Below are positions 36,234-44,706 of a stretch of 54,178 bases of DNA, one piece after another. The notes beneath the pieces were generated by a model that was given only the letters and a program-made list of their open reading frames with translations, made no database searches and was not told where the DNA came from. Numbering within the stretch: position 1 is the first letter of the stretch; each line of letters begins with the position of its first letter. The stretch lies in assembly GCF_000786205.1 (NCBI RefSeq), contig NZ_JROH01000022.1, positions 1 through 54,178 of the forward strand, written 5' to 3'. The stretch comes from Sphingomonas sp. 37zxx (GTDB lineage: Bacteria > Pseudomonadota > Alphaproteobacteria > Sphingomonadales > Sphingomonadaceae). Position numbers and translations under genes: made by a program.

Positions 36234-37147
36234 CAGAAATACCCCTCCTGCTTCTTCTTTTCCATGCTCGCCGCCTGATCGCGATCGATCGCGCGACCCT
36301 GGCGTTCGGAGGTCGTCGTCAGCAGCATTTCCTGGATCACCTGCGGCAGCGTCGCGGCTTCGCTTTCGACCGCGCCGGTGAGCGGATAGCAGCCAAGCGT
36401 GCGGAAGCGGATCGACCGGTCGACCGGCTGTTCCCCCGGCAACAGGCGGAAGCGATCGTCATCGACCATCAGCAGCATCCCGTCGCGCTCGACCGTCGGG
36501 CGCGGCGCGGCGAAATAGAGCGGCACGATCTCGATCCCCTCGGCCAGGATATATTGCCAGATGTCGAGCTCGGTCCAGTTCGACAGCGGGAAGACGCGGA
36601 TGCTCTCGCCCTTGGCCTTGCGGGTATTATACAGTCGCCATAATTCGGGACGCTGCTGCTTGGGATCCCAGCGGTGGCTAACCGAGCGGAAGCTGAAGAT
36701 ACGCTCTTTGGCGCGGCTCTTTTCCTCGTCGCGCCGCGCCCCGCCGAATGCCGCATCGAAGCCGTGCAGGTCGAGCGCCTGTTTCAGTCCCTCGGTCTTC
36801 CACAAATCGGTGTGGAGCGTGCCATGATCGAACGGATTGATCCCGCGCGCCTTGGCATCGGGATTTTGATGCACCAACAATTCCATGCCGGCGTCGACGG
36901 CCGCCTTGGCGCGCAGATCGTACATCGCGCGGAACTTCCAGGTGGTGTCGACGTGCAGCAGCGGGAAGGGTGGGGGCGCGGGGAAGAACGCCTTTCTGGC
37001 GAGATGCAGCATCACCGCCGAATCCTTGCCGACGCTATAGAGCATCACCGGGCGTTCGGATTCGGCGGCGACTTCGCGCAGGATGTGAATGCTCTCGGCT
37101 TCGAGCCGATCGAGATGGGTTAGCTGGGGCTGGTCGGTGGCTTGCAT
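36233..37147 (-). CDS. cysD: Sulfate adenylyltransferase subunit 2
   Basis: PP-loop ATP-sulfurylase small subunit of 304 residues. The ATP motif is [10 protein letters not shown] near residues 37-46, and conserved segments [18 protein letters not shown] and [15 protein letters not shown] are present. It partners CysNC. No clear ribosome site precedes ATG 37147. A leader region with a small ORF, a hairpin and an intrinsic terminator lies 128-290 bp upstream on the same strand and could control this operon. Confidence 0.95.
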   Translation of the reverse strand: MQATDQPQLTHLDRLEAESIHILREVAAESERPVMLYSVGKDSAVMLHLARKAFFPAPPPFPLLHVDTTWKFRAMYDLRAKAAVDAGMELLVHQNPDAKARGINPFDHGTLHTDLWKTEGLKQALDLHGFDAAFGGARRDEEKSRAKERIFSFRSVSHRWDPKQQRPELWRLYNTRKAKGESIRVFPLSNWTELDIWQYILAEGIEIVPLYFAAPRPTVERDGMLLMVDDDRFRLLPGEQPVDRSIRFRTLGCYPLTGAVESEAATLPQVIQEMLLTTTSERQGRAIDRDQAASMEKKKQEGYF

Positions 37148-37275
37148 GTCAAACGAAGTAAGCGCGACCGCGCTGTCACGCCAACGAGCTTTGCCGCCCC
37201 GCCTGCAAGCTCAGCTTTTGCCGGCACCATCGTGCAGTGGCGGTTTGTCGCTGTGCCCATCAGTCGCAAAGGCCC

Positions 37276-37312
37276 AAAAACCAAGAAAGCGCACCGTTGC
37301 CGGTGCGCTTTC
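37276..37312 (-). terminator. Intrinsic terminator upstream of cysD
   Basis: The arms GAAAGCGCACCG and CGGTGCGCTTTC pair perfectly with a 4-base loop (37285-37312). On the minus strand they are followed by TTGGTTTTT. No annotated gene ends here except the 16-codon ORF at 37387-37437, so this is either its terminator or an attenuator of cysD. Confidence 0.85.
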
Positions 37313-37345
37313 AACCCTCGAGCGACCCGAAGGAAAGGCCGGTAC

Positions 37346-37371
37346 CGCACCACACATTCCGTGTTGGTGCG
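37346..37371 (-). other. Hairpin between the small ORF and the terminator
   Basis: CGCACCAACAC and GTGTGGTGCG pair with one bulged base. Read on the minus strand, its 3' arm contains GGTGCG, which is also complementary to CGCACC in the 5' arm of the following terminator. Mutually exclusive pairing is thus possible, as in attenuators. Confidence 0.5.
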
Positions 37372-37386
37372 ATGCCGATGTTTGAA

Positions 37387-37437
37387 TTACCAGGGGCGAA
37401 GCTGCTCGCCGTAGGTCTCGCGGAACAGGTCAAACAT
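37387..37437 (-). CDS. Putative 16-residue small ORF upstream of cysD
   Basis: The ORF encodes MFDLFRETYGEQLRPW and ends in TAA. GGGAG lies 7 bases before the ATG, a better ribosome site than that of cysD. An AT-rich promoter-like stretch is at 37465-37505, with TTGCAA upstream. A hairpin and then a strong intrinsic terminator follow within 110 bases. It contains no Cys or Met codons after the start, so a classic sulfur amino-acid attenuation is not indicated. It may be a leader peptide for cysDNC or an independent tiny gene. Confidence 0.45.
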   Translation of the reverse strand: MFDLFRETYGEQLRPW

Positions 37438-37528
37438 CAAATGTCTCCCAGCGCTGCAATGTGCACGCATGATGATAGTTAACAAGATGTTAATTACATT
37501 GCAAGCGCTATAGTACGGTTTGTGGGGG

Positions 37529-37558
37529 TTGACGATCGCTAAAGGATTGGAATGTTAA
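37529..37558 (+). promoter_or_regulatory. Possible promoter of the EAL gene
   Basis: TTGACG (37529-37534) and TGTTAA (37553-37558) with an 18-base spacer lie about 37 bases before the EAL gene start. The -35 box is good and the -10 box poor. Confidence 0.35.
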
Positions 37559-37594
37559 CGGGTCTGCAAGGGATCGTTCGCTATCCTGCGCCTG

Positions 37595-38926
37595 ATGGCC
37601 GAGGAAACCACCGATCCCCAAACGCGCAATTATTGCGGATCGATGTCCGGTGATTTGGCGATTCGTAGCGGCGCTGACGACGGCTGCGCCGGGTGGCGGC
37701 TGTTTCTGTTGGCTGAGATCGTCAATTTTGGTGATTTGCGACGGGCATTGGGGAGACCACGCGCCGACCAATTGATTCAGGATGTGGCGGCGATCGTCGC
37801 CGGGGCGTGGCCAGCGGCCCATATCGTCGCAGCGAGCCGTTCGCTGCTGGAGATTGCCTGCGATGGCAGCGCGCCGGTCGACGCGGATGCTGCAATTGCG
37901 CGATTGCGAACTTGTTTTGAGGTTCCGCTCGAAATTGCCGGTGAATGGCATGAAATCGAGATGGTGTTTGCTGGCGCGACGATGCCGGCCAAGGACAGTA
38001 ATGATGTGCGGCTGATCGAAGCCGCCGAAGCGGCGCTGACGCAAGCGCGAGCAGACAAGGTCGATGTCGTTCGCGATCTCACCAAGAATGAGAAAAGCTA
38101 TGACCGGATGGCACTTATCTCGGACCTGGGCGGTGCCATCGCCAGCGGCGACGTGTTCCTGCAATATCAGCCCAAAGTGCATCTGCGCCGGCAAGAGATA
38201 GTCAGCGTCGAAGCATTAGTGCGTTGGCAGCATCCGGTGCGGGGGCTGATCCTGCCGGGCGATTTTATCCCGCTGGCTGAGGAAGGCCGGAAGATTGGCG
38301 CACTGACCTTATGGACCATTCGCAAGGTGATTGCCGATCAACGCCTATTGGCAGCCGCCGGATTTGATATTCCGATTTTTGTGAATATTTCTGGGATGTT
38401 GCTGGCGGATAGTCATTTTGTCGATCAAGTATGCGCGATGGTGCGCAGCTTGCCGACCAAGATCGGATTCGAGATTACCGAGACTGCGGTGATCAAGGAC
38501 CCTGAAATGGCGATCCGGCATCTTCGAACGTTTGCCGAGATCGGTGTCACGCTGGCGATCGATGATTACGGTGCCGGCCTGTCGTCGCTGGCTTATTTGA
38601 AACAGCTGCCGGCGCGTGAGCTGAAGATCGACAAGATGTTCGTACTCGAGCTGACCAGTAGCAATCGCGATCCGCTGATCGTGCGCTCGACAATCGATCT
38701 GGCGCATGCGCTCGATATGGAAGTAACCGCGGAAGGGGTGGAAACACCGGCTGCGTTGGCGCTGTTGAGTGTTATGGGATGCGATATGGCGCAGGGTTAT
38801 CTCATCAGCCGACCGATCGTGATCGATGCGATGATCCAGTTTTTGGAAGAAGATCGCCATCTTGCGGCCATGGCTGCGATGCGTCCAACGTTTGGCCGGC
38901 CTGAGGCGTTCTGGAAACGTGCATAA
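37595..38926 (+). CDS. EAL-domain c-di-GMP phosphodiesterase with degenerate GGDEF
   Basis: Protein of 443 residues without membrane segments. The N-terminal half (30-165) has GGDEF-fold features, but the signature is replaced by SRSLLEI, so it cannot be a cyclase. The EAL domain (170-430) keeps VEALVRW (Glu 206), NISG, ETAVI, DDYGAGLSS and EGVET, so hydrolysis of c-di-GMP looks possible. The start is uncertain: ATG 37595 has no good ribosome site, and Met 17 is an alternative. Its stop overlaps the proposed start of the hybrid kinase gene. Confidence 0.88.
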   Translation: MAEETTDPQTRNYCGSMSGDLAIRSGADDGCAGWRLFLLAEIVNFGDLRRALGRPRADQLIQDVAAIVAGAWPAAHIVAASRSLLEIACDGSAPVDADAAIARLRTCFEVPLEIAGEWHEIEMVFAGATMPAKDSNDVRLIEAAEAALTQARADKVDVVRDLTKNEKSYDRMALISDLGGAIASGDVFLQYQPKVHLRRQEIVSVEALVRWQHPVRGLILPGDFIPLAEEGRKIGALTLWTIRKVIADQRLLAAAGFDIPIFVNISGMLLADSHFVDQVCAMVRSLPTKIGFEITETAVIKDPEMAIRHLRTFAEIGVTLAIDDYGAGLSSLAYLKQLPARELKIDKMFVLELTSSNRDPLIVRSTIDLAHALDMEVTAEGVETPAALALLSVMGCDMAQGYLISRPIVIDAMIQFLEEDRHLAAMAAMRPTFGRPEAFWKRA

Positions 38927-41420
38927 TTCAACGCGAACACGATGCTGCAGACGTCTAATTCTGCCAGCGTCTAAATTTTCAATTTCGTCTTTTTCTGCAT
39001 TTATTTTGATAATATCTTTGGCAATTGCACCTAAAGCGATGGCAGAGGTGCCAATCGATGAACAAATTGTTGCCATAAAAGCCGATATGATACGCGATCC
39101 AGCGAACGTATTCTATTCTTCTCAGCGATTAGAGCGTTTTATTATCAGAAAAGGCAATGTCGAAGCAAATGCAGCATCACTAGCGACTGTGCGTTGGCTT
39201 GGGGCTGAGGCATTGGTTCGGCTGGCTCATGTGAGTCAAGCAGAGCGCTTGATCCGTAGTGCGGGGGCGATTGCCTACGCATCTCGCAATCCGCGGCTGT
39301 ATGGCGACACGCTAACTACCCTCGGAGGTATATACTCAGCGCGAGGAGATGCCGCTGGTGCCTTGCAATCATATCAGGGTGCATATGAGGCTTTTCGTAA
39401 AGCCGGATTTCCTCGCGGACAAGCGATCGCATTGCAAAATATTGCAAATCTATATGTCTATGGCGGGGACCACAAAACGGCGGGTCGCTATTTTGATCAG
39501 TCGGAGCAGGTCTATGATGGTGACAATTTACTGCTATTGACCCTCTATAACAACAGGGCCGCAGGGCTTCGTTCAATGGAACGATACGAAGAGTCTGGCA
39601 GGGAATATCGCCGGGCTCTCGCAATGGCAATCAAAGAAAATAGCGCGTTTTTGCAGGCTCGTATTCTTACGAATCTTGCCTTGGTATACCTTGAATCCGA
39701 GAACGTACAGCAAGCTAACACGCTGATCGACCAAGCATGGTTCTTAACCCGAAATTCAGCGGAGGCCAAACATTGGACACCTTTTGTCCAAGCAATCGGC
39801 GCCCGAGCGGCGCTGCAGCAGGGGGATTTGTCGAAAGCTAAAAGTCTAATCGACGCTAGCTTTGAAGGAGACGACCTTTCGGCGACGCAAGGTTCTCGAC
39901 GCGATGCCCATGTGATCGCGTATGACATCTATCGCAAGCTTGGCGATGACCGCCGGGCACTGGTCCATCTCGAGGCACTACGCCGCCTTACCGACGAGCA
40001 GACCAAAATCGCTACCTCGACCAATACCGCGCTGATGGCGGCGCGCTTCGATTTCGCCAATCAGGAATTGCGGATCGCCCGGCTAAAGGCCGATGAACTG
40101 CGGACCGGCATCGAGATCGAGCGATCGCGCGCGCGGTATCAGCAGACCTTGTTCACCAGCATCGGCATCGCCGCGCTGGTGATCCTGACGTTGCTGACCG
40201 TCGGGTTGTTCACCCTTCGCCGCAGCCGCAATCAGGTCCGCGCGGCCAATACTGCGCTGGGTGCAACCAATGTCGCGCTGGAAAAGGCGTTGGCCGCAAA
40301 GACCGAGTTTCTGGCCACCACCAGCCATGAAATTCGCACCCCGCTGAACGGCATCCTCGGCATGACCCAGGTGATGCTGGCCGATGAAGCGCTGGCGGAT
40401 CAGCAGCGCGAGCGGGTGAATGTCGTGCATGGTGCCGGGCTGACGATGCGCGCGCTGGTCGACGATATTCTGGATGTCGCCAAGATGGAGACGGGCAACC
40501 TGACCATCGCCCCCGAGGCGGCAGACCTGCGCGAAACATTGCAGGAGGTCGCGCGGATGTGGGCCGAGCCGGCGCGCGCCAAGGGGCTGGTCTTTGAACT
40601 GGACGTCGTTGATGCGCCGCACTGGATCGAAACCGATGCGGGGCGGCTGCGGCAGATGCTGTTCAACTTGCTGTCGAACGCAATCAAATTCACCGCTCAG
40701 GGGGTGATCGGCCTGAGCGCGCGCAAAAGCGGGGACGGCACCCGGCTGATCCTGTCGGTGCGCGATTCGGGGATTGGTATTCCCGCTGGCAAACATGCCG
40801 AGATTTTCGAATCCTTCCGCCAGGTGGATACCACGACGACACGGCAATATGGCGGCACCGGGCTTGGGCTGACGATCTGTCGCAATCTTGCGCTGGCGTT
40901 GGGTGGCGAGATTGCGGTCAGCAGCGCGGCGGGGGCCGGGGCGACCTTTACCATCGACTTGCCCTTGATCGAGGTTGCGCCACCGCGCGTTGCAGCGGGT
41001 GCCGAGCATGGCGGTCTGCTGATCGTCGACGGCAATCCGATCGCGCGGGCGATGTTGCGAACCCTGCTCGCGCCGCGCGCCGGGGCTGTGCATTTCGCCG
41101 ATGGTGCCAAGGCGGCGGCAGTCGTGATTACCGAGACGCAGCCCGATTGCGTGCTGATCGACGATTCGATCCTACGTCCCAATGCCGGCACCACCGCACC
41201 GTCTATCCTGGCAGCCATTGCCGAGGCGGCACATGCGGCGGGCGCGCGCTGTGCGGTGCTGTGGCGTGAGCCTGCGGAGGAGGATCGTGCTGCGCTGCTG
41301 GCGGCGGGTGCCGACCTGGTGATTGCCAAGCCGATCGCCGGCGTTGCGCTGGCCGCGCAACTGTTTGCCGCATCCGGGCCGAAACAGCCCTCGCATGGGG
41401 TTGTTTCGCGTGCAGCATAG
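38919..41420 (+). CDS. TPR-sensor hybrid histidine kinase
   Basis: Protein of about 833 residues from GTG 38919 (start uncertain). An N-terminal signal sequence (FSAFILIISLAIAPKAMA) exports a sensor of tetratricopeptide-like repeats (about residues 50-370). A membrane segment (413-434) follows. The HisKA domain has phospho-acceptor His 470 (TSHEIRTPLNG), and the ATPase has NLLSNAIKFT, DSGIGIP and GGTGLGL. The C-terminal receiver is degenerate: the acidic pair is reduced (IVDGNP), although LIDDS and AKPI remain. The first ~1 kb is much AT-richer than the kinase half. A CheY-like gene follows. Confidence 0.88.
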   Translation: MHNSTRTRCCRRLILPASKFSISSFSAFILIISLAIAPKAMAEVPIDEQIVAIKADMIRDPANVFYSSQRLERFIIRKGNVEANAASLATVRWLGAEALVRLAHVSQAERLIRSAGAIAYASRNPRLYGDTLTTLGGIYSARGDAAGALQSYQGAYEAFRKAGFPRGQAIALQNIANLYVYGGDHKTAGRYFDQSEQVYDGDNLLLLTLYNNRAAGLRSMERYEESGREYRRALAMAIKENSAFLQARILTNLALVYLESENVQQANTLIDQAWFLTRNSAEAKHWTPFVQAIGARAALQQGDLSKAKSLIDASFEGDDLSATQGSRRDAHVIAYDIYRKLGDDRRALVHLEALRRLTDEQTKIATSTNTALMAARFDFANQELRIARLKADELRTGIEIERSRARYQQTLFTSIGIAALVILTLLTVGLFTLRRSRNQVRAANTALGATNVALEKALAAKTEFLATTSHEIRTPLNGILGMTQVMLADEALADQQRERVNVVHGAGLTMRALVDDILDVAKMETGNLTIAPEAADLRETLQEVARMWAEPARAKGLVFELDVVDAPHWIETDAGRLRQMLFNLLSNAIKFTAQGVIGLSARKSGDGTRLILSVRDSGIGIPAGKHAEIFESFRQVDTTTTRQYGGTGLGLTICRNLALALGGEIAVSSAAGAGATFTIDLPLIEVAPPRVAAGAEHGGLLIVDGNPIARAMLRTLLAPRAGAVHFADGAKAAAVVITETQPDCVLIDDSILRPNAGTTAPSILAAIAEAAHAAGARCAVLWREPAEEDRAALLAAGADLVIAKPIAGVALAAQLFAASGPKQPSHGVVSRAA

Positions 41421-41485
41421 GCAGATAGCGGCGGCGTCATGATTGGTCCGGTCTGTTCGTCAGCCGTCCGCAAGGGACGGGTGCG

Positions 41486-41878
41486 TTGAAAATATTGTTC
41501 ATCGAGGATGACCCGATGAACCGTCGGGTCGTGCGCGACATGCTCGACGTCGCCGGGGCGACGATGGCCGAGGCGGATCGCGCCGAGGAAGGATTGCGCC
41601 GGATCGGTGCCGAAGATTTCGACGCGGTGCTGATCGACCTGCGGATGCCGGGCATGGATGGGTTTGAAGCGATCCGCAGGATTCGCGCACGTACCGACGC
41701 GAAGTCCAATTTGCCGCTGATCGTGGTCACTGCCGATACTGCGCCCGACCTGGGCGAACGCTGCATGGCGATCGGTGCCGATGCGGTGCTGTTCAAACCG
41801 GTGGCGATGGACGCGCTGTTCGATGCGATTGGCAGCGTGCTGGCGCGCAAAACCGAAAATGGCGGCATGATCGAATAA
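41486..41878 (+). CDS. Single-domain response regulator (CheY-like)
   Basis: Stand-alone receiver of 130 residues with the acidic pair in IEDDP, phospho-acceptor Asp 51 (LIDLRMPGMDG), Thr in VVTAD and Lys 104 (LFKPV). All key residues are intact, in contrast to the degenerate receiver of the upstream hybrid kinase, so this is its likely phosphorylation target. The start is TTG at 41486, with AAGGGA upstream. Confidence 0.9.
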   Translation: MKILFIEDDPMNRRVVRDMLDVAGATMAEADRAEEGLRRIGAEDFDAVLIDLRMPGMDGFEAIRRIRARTDAKSNLPLIVVTADTAPDLGERCMAIGADAVLFKPVAMDALFDAIGSVLARKTENGGMIE

Positions 41879-41881
41879 AGA

Positions 41882-43180
41882 TCAGTCCTCCAGGATCATG
41901 CTGTGATGGCGAGTGTCGCGCATCGTCAGATAGGTGACCAGTGACACGCCGATCATGCCGGTGACGTACCAGTAAAACCCCTCTTCGAATCCCGAATCCT
42001 TGAACCACAAGGCGATATATTCCGCGGTGCCGCCGAAGATGGCGTTGGCAATGGCATAGGGCAGGGCGACGCCCAAAGTGCGGATGTGCGCGGGGAACAT
42101 TTCGGCTTTGACCACGCCCGAAATCGCACTGTAGCCGCTGACGATCACCAATGCGCCAAAGCAGATCGCGAAAGCCGTGCCGGGATCGCGCGTCACCGCC
42201 AGCGTGGTGAAGATCGGATAGGTCAACAGCACCCCCGCCACGCCGAACGCCACCATCAACGGTTTGCGCCCGATCCGATCGGACAGCGCACCTACCACGG
42301 GCTGGAGCAGCATGAACAGAAACAGGGTGCCGGCATTGATCGCCGACGCGGTTTCGCGATCGAAGCCGCTGGTGTTGACGAGGAACTTCTGCATGTAGAT
42401 CGAATAGGCATAGAAGGCGAGGGTGCCGCCGGCGGTGAGCGCCATCACCGTCATCGTTTGGCGCGGGTGGTCGCGTACCAGGGTCATGAAGCCCGACCGT
42501 GCCCGCGCCTCGCCGGTGACGTTCGCAAAGCTCTCGGTTTCGAGCAATCCCCGGCGCAACCAGAACACGCTCACCGCCAGCGCGCCACCGATCGCAAACG
42601 GGATTCGCCAGCCCCAGGCCTCGAGCGCTGCCTCGCTCATCGTCGCTTGCAACAGCAGCAGGACGCACAGCGCCAGCAACTGGCCGGCAATCAGCGTGAC
42701 ATATTGAAAACTCGCAAAGAATCCGCGCCGATTGCGCCCGGCCATCTCGGCGAGATAGGTTGCGCTCGCGCCATATTCACCGCCCACCGACAGGCCCTGG
42801 AGCAAGCGGGCGACCAGCAGCAATGCAGGCGCTGCTACCCCGATCGATGCATAGGTCGGCGTCACCGCGATCATCAGCGATCCGACGCACATCAGCGTGA
42901 CCGATAGCGTCAGCCCCGCCTTGCGCCCCTTGCGATCCGAATACACCCCCATCAGCCAGCCGCCGATCGGCCGCATGAAGAAGCCCAGCGCAAAAACTGC
43001 GGCGGCCTGCAACAATTCTACGGTGGGGTCGTCGCCAGGGAAAAAGCGCGGCGCGAAATATAGGGTAAAAGCGGCATAGGCGTACCAGTCATACCATTCG
43101 ACCAGATTGCCCGCCGATCCCCCCAGAATTGATCGCAGCCGTTCGCGGGTGAGTGGGGCCGGCGCATTCGTGTCGATCAT
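41882..43180 (-). CDS. MFS transporter of the metabolite:H+ symporter family (KgtP-like)
   Basis: Twelve-span transporter of 432 residues. The N-terminal signature NLVEWYDWYAYAAF and the loop motif MGVYSDRKGRKAGL are typical of the MHS group, which includes the alpha-ketoglutarate and proline/betaine carriers. The length equals that of E. coli KgtP. The start ATG 43180 is chosen because the 35-residue extension to 43285 lacks the family N-terminus. A dicarboxylate substrate is likely but not proven by sequence. It is convergent with the CheY-like gene (3 bp gap). Confidence 0.88.
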   Translation of the reverse strand: MIDTNAPAPLTRERLRSILGGSAGNLVEWYDWYAYAAFTLYFAPRFFPGDDPTVELLQAAAVFALGFFMRPIGGWLMGVYSDRKGRKAGLTLSVTLMCVGSLMIAVTPTYASIGVAAPALLLVARLLQGLSVGGEYGASATYLAEMAGRNRRGFFASFQYVTLIAGQLLALCVLLLLQATMSEAALEAWGWRIPFAIGGALAVSVFWLRRGLLETESFANVTGEARARSGFMTLVRDHPRQTMTVMALTAGGTLAFYAYSIYMQKFLVNTSGFDRETASAINAGTLFLFMLLQPVVGALSDRIGRKPLMVAFGVAGVLLTYPIFTTLAVTRDPGTAFAICFGALVIVSGYSAISGVVKAEMFPAHIRTLGVALPYAIANAIFGGTAEYIALWFKDSGFEEGFYWYVTGMIGVSLVTYLTMRDTRHHSMILED

Positions 43181-43411
43181 GCTTGCTTCATGCCCCCGTC
43201 CCGCATCCTTATTCGGCCTGCGACTTAACGATGCTACAGCCGGCAGGACAAGCCGCGTCATCTTGAATGCAGCAAAGCGGCGCATATGGGTTGATACCAG
43301 CGCGGCATGTTGCTACGTGGCCATCCAGCGCCCGGGAACCTAGTTTCCGGCGATAATGATTCTATAGATCAACCGTCATCTGCAGTTAAGCAATCGGAGT
43401 TTCCCGACCTC

Positions 43412-43618
43412 ATGCAAATCATCGTTCGCGACAACAACGTCGACCAGGCTTTGCGCGCACTCAAGAAGAAGCTGCAGCGCGAAGGCGTGTATCGCGAGAT
43501 GAAGCTGCGCCGGCACTATGAGAAGCCAAGCGAGAAGCGCGCACGTGAGCGTGCCGCGGCCATCCGCCGCGCCCGCAAGCTTGAGCGCAAGCGCGTCGAG
43601 CGCGACGGCGCACGGTAA
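43412..43618 (+). CDS. rpsU: 30S ribosomal protein S21
   Basis: Basic ribosomal protein of 68 residues, opening [20 protein letters not shown] and ending in an Arg/Lys-rich helix. ATG 43412 matches the family start; GGAG is 12 bases upstream. A clear intrinsic terminator follows. Confidence 0.97.
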   Translation: MQIIVRDNNVDQALRALKKKLQREGVYREMKLRRHYEKPSEKRARERAAAIRRARKLERKRVERDGAR

Positions 43619-43626
43619 TTGATCGG

Positions 43627-43658
43627 TTCGCCGGCTTGTGAGCCGGCGAATCTTGTTT
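43627..43658 (+). terminator. rpsU terminator
   Basis: TTCGCCGGCT and AGCCGGCGAA pair perfectly with a 4-base loop, followed by TCTTGTTT. Confidence 0.9.
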
Positions 43659-43660
43659 CC

Positions 43661-43742
43661 CCGTTCGCCCTGAGCTTGTCGAAGGGCTGAATCTCTTGCG
43701 ACGCAAGAAGGACGGGGCTTCGACAAGCTCAGCCCGAACGGA
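43661..43742. repeat. Inverted pair of a dispersed extragenic repeat
   Basis: Two copies of the CTGAGCTTGTCGAAG element face each other: 43661-43688, and the inverted copy at 43715-43742. Between them is a small palindrome, TCTTGCGACGCAAGA. This repeat core is one I recognise as widespread in sphingomonads and other proteobacteria. It lies between rpsU and the FKBP gene. Confidence 0.8.
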
Positions 43743-43784
43743 GTGAAGCATTGCTTCCCCGTCGGCCGCGTAGGACACCCGCTC

Positions 43785-44423
43785 ATGTCGACCACCGCAG
43801 TTCCGATCCGCCCTACCAAGCGCGGTTACATCGTCTGGCTGTGGGTCGGCGTGCTGGTTGCCGTGCTGGCTGCCGGGCTGTTGGCGTGGAAGGGTACTGC
43901 CGCCGTGGTCGCCGATACCGGCACCAACGCGCAGTTCCTGGCGTATAATGCCAGCCAGCCCGGTGTTCGTCAGACCGAAAGCGGTCTGCAATATCGCGTG
44001 CTCGAGGCCGGCGAAGGTGAGGGTCGCCCCACCGATAATGATCTGGTGCTGGTGAATTACACCGGCAAGTTCCGTAACGGCGAAACCTTCGACGCGAGTG
44101 AGCAGCCGACGCCGATGTCGCCAAAGGGCGTCGTCCCTGGCTTTGGCGAGGGACTAAAGCTGATGCCGAAGGGATCGAAATATCGCTTCTGGCTGAAGCC
44201 CGAGCTTGCCTATGGTGCTGAAGCGCAGCGTGATCCGCGTACCGGCCAGGAAGTCATCCCGGGCGAATCGCTGTTGGTCTTCGATGTCGAGATGGTCGAT
44301 TTCGTGCCTGAGGCCGTTGTTCGCCAGATGCAACAGCAGCAGATGATGCAACAGGGTGCGCCAGGTGGGGTCGCTCCGGGTGGTCCGCAGGGCGCACCAC
44401 CGTTGCCGATGCCGGGCCAGTAG
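43785..44423 (+). CDS. Membrane-anchored FKBP-type peptidyl-prolyl isomerase
   Basis: Protein of 212 residues. A single N-terminal membrane segment (about residues 15-36) places the FKBP domain in the periplasm. The domain has LVLVNYTGKFRNGETFDAS, VVPGFGEGLKLMPKGSKYRFWL and LLVFDVEMVDF, with most active-site aromatics present. The C-terminal tail is rich in Gln/Met, then Gly/Pro. The start ATG 43785 is preferred to an upstream TTG/GTG extension. It may assist folding of envelope proteins. Confidence 0.9.
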   Translation: MSTTAVPIRPTKRGYIVWLWVGVLVAVLAAGLLAWKGTAAVVADTGTNAQFLAYNASQPGVRQTESGLQYRVLEAGEGEGRPTDNDLVLVNYTGKFRNGETFDASEQPTPMSPKGVVPGFGEGLKLMPKGSKYRFWLKPELAYGAEAQRDPRTGQEVIPGESLLVFDVEMVDFVPEAVVRQMQQQQMMQQGAPGGVAPGGPQGAPPLPMPGQ

Positions 44424-44706
44424 CGCACTTTGCTTATGCGCCGTGACGCCGATATTGGTCGGCGCTGACGCCCTGAAAGAACGTTGTCTGCCGTAGAACG
44501 CCGCTCCCGGGTTAGGCACGGTGCGACATGGCCGATTACCCGTAGTCCTGCTGATCGCAAATCGCTTGAGTCATGTTGCGGCGCACCCATATAGGGGCGA
44601 CGGGACCGGACACGGGGCGCGATCGATAGCGCGAAATAGGAAAGTCGGAACCCGCGAAAGCCACGCCTGCGGAGCAGCAGGCAGCCAGACCCGGAGTTCT
44701 ATCGCC
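44424..44706 (+). other. 283 bp leader region upstream of cydA
   Basis: No gene is called. The segment 44600-44700 is rich in short complementary arms, for example GCCTGC with GCAGGC (about 44667-44684) and GCGC with GCGC around 44618-44634, and could form a structured 5' UTR. No known riboswitch consensus was matched. A TTGA at 44566 could be half of an Fnr-type site, but the other half is missing. Confidence 0.3.

Noticed and set aside
37387..37437. Classical cysteine- or methionine-codon attenuation for cysD
   Set aside because: The small ORF contains no Cys codon and only the initiator Met, so the textbook form does not apply. The structure itself is kept as a finding.
44560..44585. Possible Fnr/FixK site before cydA
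   Set aside because: Only one TTGA half is present; the matching ATCAA half is absent.
44600..44700. Possible cobalamin or other known riboswitch before cydA
   Set aside because: Only a vague likeness to a B12-box-like GCAGCCAG word was seen. The conserved core segments in the right order are missing.
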